A stretch of 6,671 nt of DNA from assembly GCA_964400105.1 (NCBI GenBank), contig CAYNTG010000104.1, positions 1 to 6,671 of the forward strand, read 5' to 3'. The position numbers and the translations under genes are program-made. This document shows positions 6,324-6,671 of this stretch, piece by piece. The stretch comes from CAYNTG01 sp964400105 (GTDB taxonomy: Bacteria; UBP14; UBA6098). The notes under the pieces were generated by a model. That model ran no database searches. It had not been told where the DNA came from and was given only the letters and a program-made list of their open reading frames with translations. Position 1 is the stretch's first letter. Each line of letters begins with the position of its first letter.

Positions 6324-6365
6324 CGGTTACCGTTTTCAAATCATCCTCCCCCACCAGCGCGCAAC

Positions 6366-6411
6366 CCGGTCGTTTCGACTTACCTCGACTCCGCTCGATA
6401 ACCGCCGGTCG
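6366..6411. repeat. TCGA repeats at 10-bp spacing between CCGGTCG direct repeats
   Basis: TCGACT, TCGACT and TCGATA begin at 6375, 6385 and 6395, exactly one helical turn apart. The block is bracketed by direct repeats CCGGTCG at 6366-6372 and 6405-6411. A small hairpin GTCG-TTT-CGAC lies at 6369-6379. The arrangement could be a protein-binding array or another dispersed intergenic element. No function is shown. Confidence 0.5.
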
Positions 6412-6422
6412 CCCTCTCTAAA

Positions 6423-6450
6423 TACCCATTACCTAATACCTATTACCTTA
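6423..6450. repeat. Four tandem heptads of the form TACCnnn
   Basis: The heptads are TACCCAT, TACCTAA, TACCTAT and TACCTTA, which together also form two 14-bp units identical at 12 positions. The 9-mer TTACCTAAT within it (6429-6437) reappears at the right edge of the assembly gap (2062-2070). Short heptameric tandem repeats of this general kind are known from cyanobacterial intergenic DNA; here the function is unknown. Confidence 0.65.
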
Positions 6451-6490
6451 TAAGATAATTTTTTTCAGATATTTAGTTGATTCCGATTGC

Positions 6491-6519
6491 ATTATGAAAA
6501 ATACTGTCTTAAATTGCAA
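6491..6519 (-). promoter_or_regulatory. Possible minus-strand promoter upstream of the orphan terminator
   Basis: The minus strand reads TTGCAA (6519-6514, 4 of 6 to -35), a 17-nt spacer, then CATAAT (6496-6491, 5 of 6 to -10). A start near 6484 with the terminator at 6260-6228 would give an RNA of about 250 nt with no convincing coding sequence. The match is modest, in AT-rich DNA where chance matches are common. Confidence 0.22.
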
Positions 6520-6594
6520 ACATGCTTGCCGAACCGAAATTAAACAGCGCCGGAAAAACGGATGGGATATTGAGTTGTAAATCAAATATATAAC

Positions 6595-6623
6595 TTGACA
6601 TTTTTATAAATATACATTAGTGT
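6595..6623 (+). promoter_or_regulatory. Putative promoter of the plus-strand gene at 6657
   Basis: A perfect -35 hexamer TTGACA (6595-6600) precedes the gene. The best-spaced -10 is TAGTGT (6618-6623, 17-nt spacer), which matches only 3 of 6. A start near 6630 would leave a leader of about 27 nt carrying the ribosome binding site. The -35 is convincing; the -10 assignment is not. Confidence 0.45.
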
Positions 6624-6656
6624 TTTTGTATGTGATAATCTTTCAAAGGAGCTACT

Positions 6657-6671
6657 ATGCCGAACGATTAT
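6657..6671 (+). CDS. Start of an unidentified protein (MPNDY..., cut by window end)
   Basis: Only five codons are present (Met-Pro-Asn-Asp-Tyr), so no function can be given. The start is credible because AAAGGAG (6645-6651) is a near-perfect Shine-Dalgarno placed five bases before the ATG, and a TTGACA box lies 56 bases further upstream. The gene is divergent from the redox operon, with the repeat cluster between them. The ribosome binding site is much stronger than that of the first operon gene. Confidence 0.7.

Larger units (their letters stand above)
6027..6656. other. Gene-free intergenic region with a repeat cluster
   Basis: No reading frame of 60 codons or more here looks like a real protein. 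The two overlapping minus-strand frames in 6120-6354 are made of translated palindromes and repeats and have no usable ribosome binding site. From 6027 to 6120 the DNA is AT-rich and holds the operon promoter. From about 6140 to 6450 it is a run of short repeats listed separately. From 6451 to 6594 it is AT-rich, with only a possible minus-strand promoter near 6491-6519. From 6595 it holds the control region of the plus-strand gene. Confidence 0.8.

Noticed and set aside
6130..6330. Possible CRISPR array
   Set aside because: The repeats differ in sequence, orientation and spacing; there is no regular repeat-spacer pattern and no cas gene.
6120..6354. Two overlapping minus-strand frames of 60-62 codons in the repeat region
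   Set aside because: They translate palindromes and the terminator stem, lack a ribosome binding site and have no protein-like composition.
6447..6465. Plus-strand terminator at CTTATAAG followed by a T run
   Set aside because: The stem is a 4-bp AT-rich self-complementary stretch with no loop, too weak to terminate, and no plus-strand gene precedes it.

Overview
The window looks like a chromosomal piece from an uncultured Gram-negative bacterium of the Fibrobacteres-Chlorobi-Bacteroidetes (FCB) group or a related candidate phylum. The support is a C-terminal SPNPFN...GLYLIRA...LLLK sorting/FlgD-like domain, an Omp28-like thioredoxin protein, a DUF6029-like outer-membrane barrel ending in Phe, and a lipid A acyltransferase, which implies an LPS-type outer membrane. 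Short intergenic repeats and a 100-N scaffold gap suggest a metagenome or draft assembly. The species cannot be named from this sequence. All five complete genes lie on the minus strand. A sixth gene begins on the plus strand at the right edge.

Read in the direction of transcription (right to left), the first block is a tight three-gene operon. It holds a 654-aa secreted, multidomain Omp28-like protein with a CPSC motif (6026-4062), a TlpA-type thiol-disulfide protein with WCKPC (4053-3514), and a 477-aa outer-membrane beta-barrel protein (3521-2088). The first two genes are 8 nt apart and the last two overlap by 8 nt. The barrel's only mature cysteines form one CSGGSC motif near its C-terminus. 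Two thioredoxin-fold proteins encoded with one barrel carrying one Cys pair suggest a periplasm/outer-membrane thiol-redox unit. That is the most interesting biological idea here, and it is an inference.

After an assembly gap (1962-2061) come two overlapping genes: a membrane-anchored HELGH metallopeptidase of the peptidase MA-like type (1812-913) and an LpxL/HtrB-like lipid A acyltransferase (926-30). The peptidase has no ATG start in its frame. An ATG lies just upstream but is separated by a one-base frame problem at an A5 run.

The 630 bp from 6027 to 6656 hold no convincing gene. They contain a putative promoter for the redox operon, then about 330 bp packed with different short repeats: palindromes, nested hairpins, a strong minus-strand terminator with no gene in front of it, an inverted pair of 22-bp units, a 10-bp-period TCGA repeat and 7-bp TACC repeats. 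A promoter and a strong ribosome binding site for the plus-strand gene at 6657 follow.
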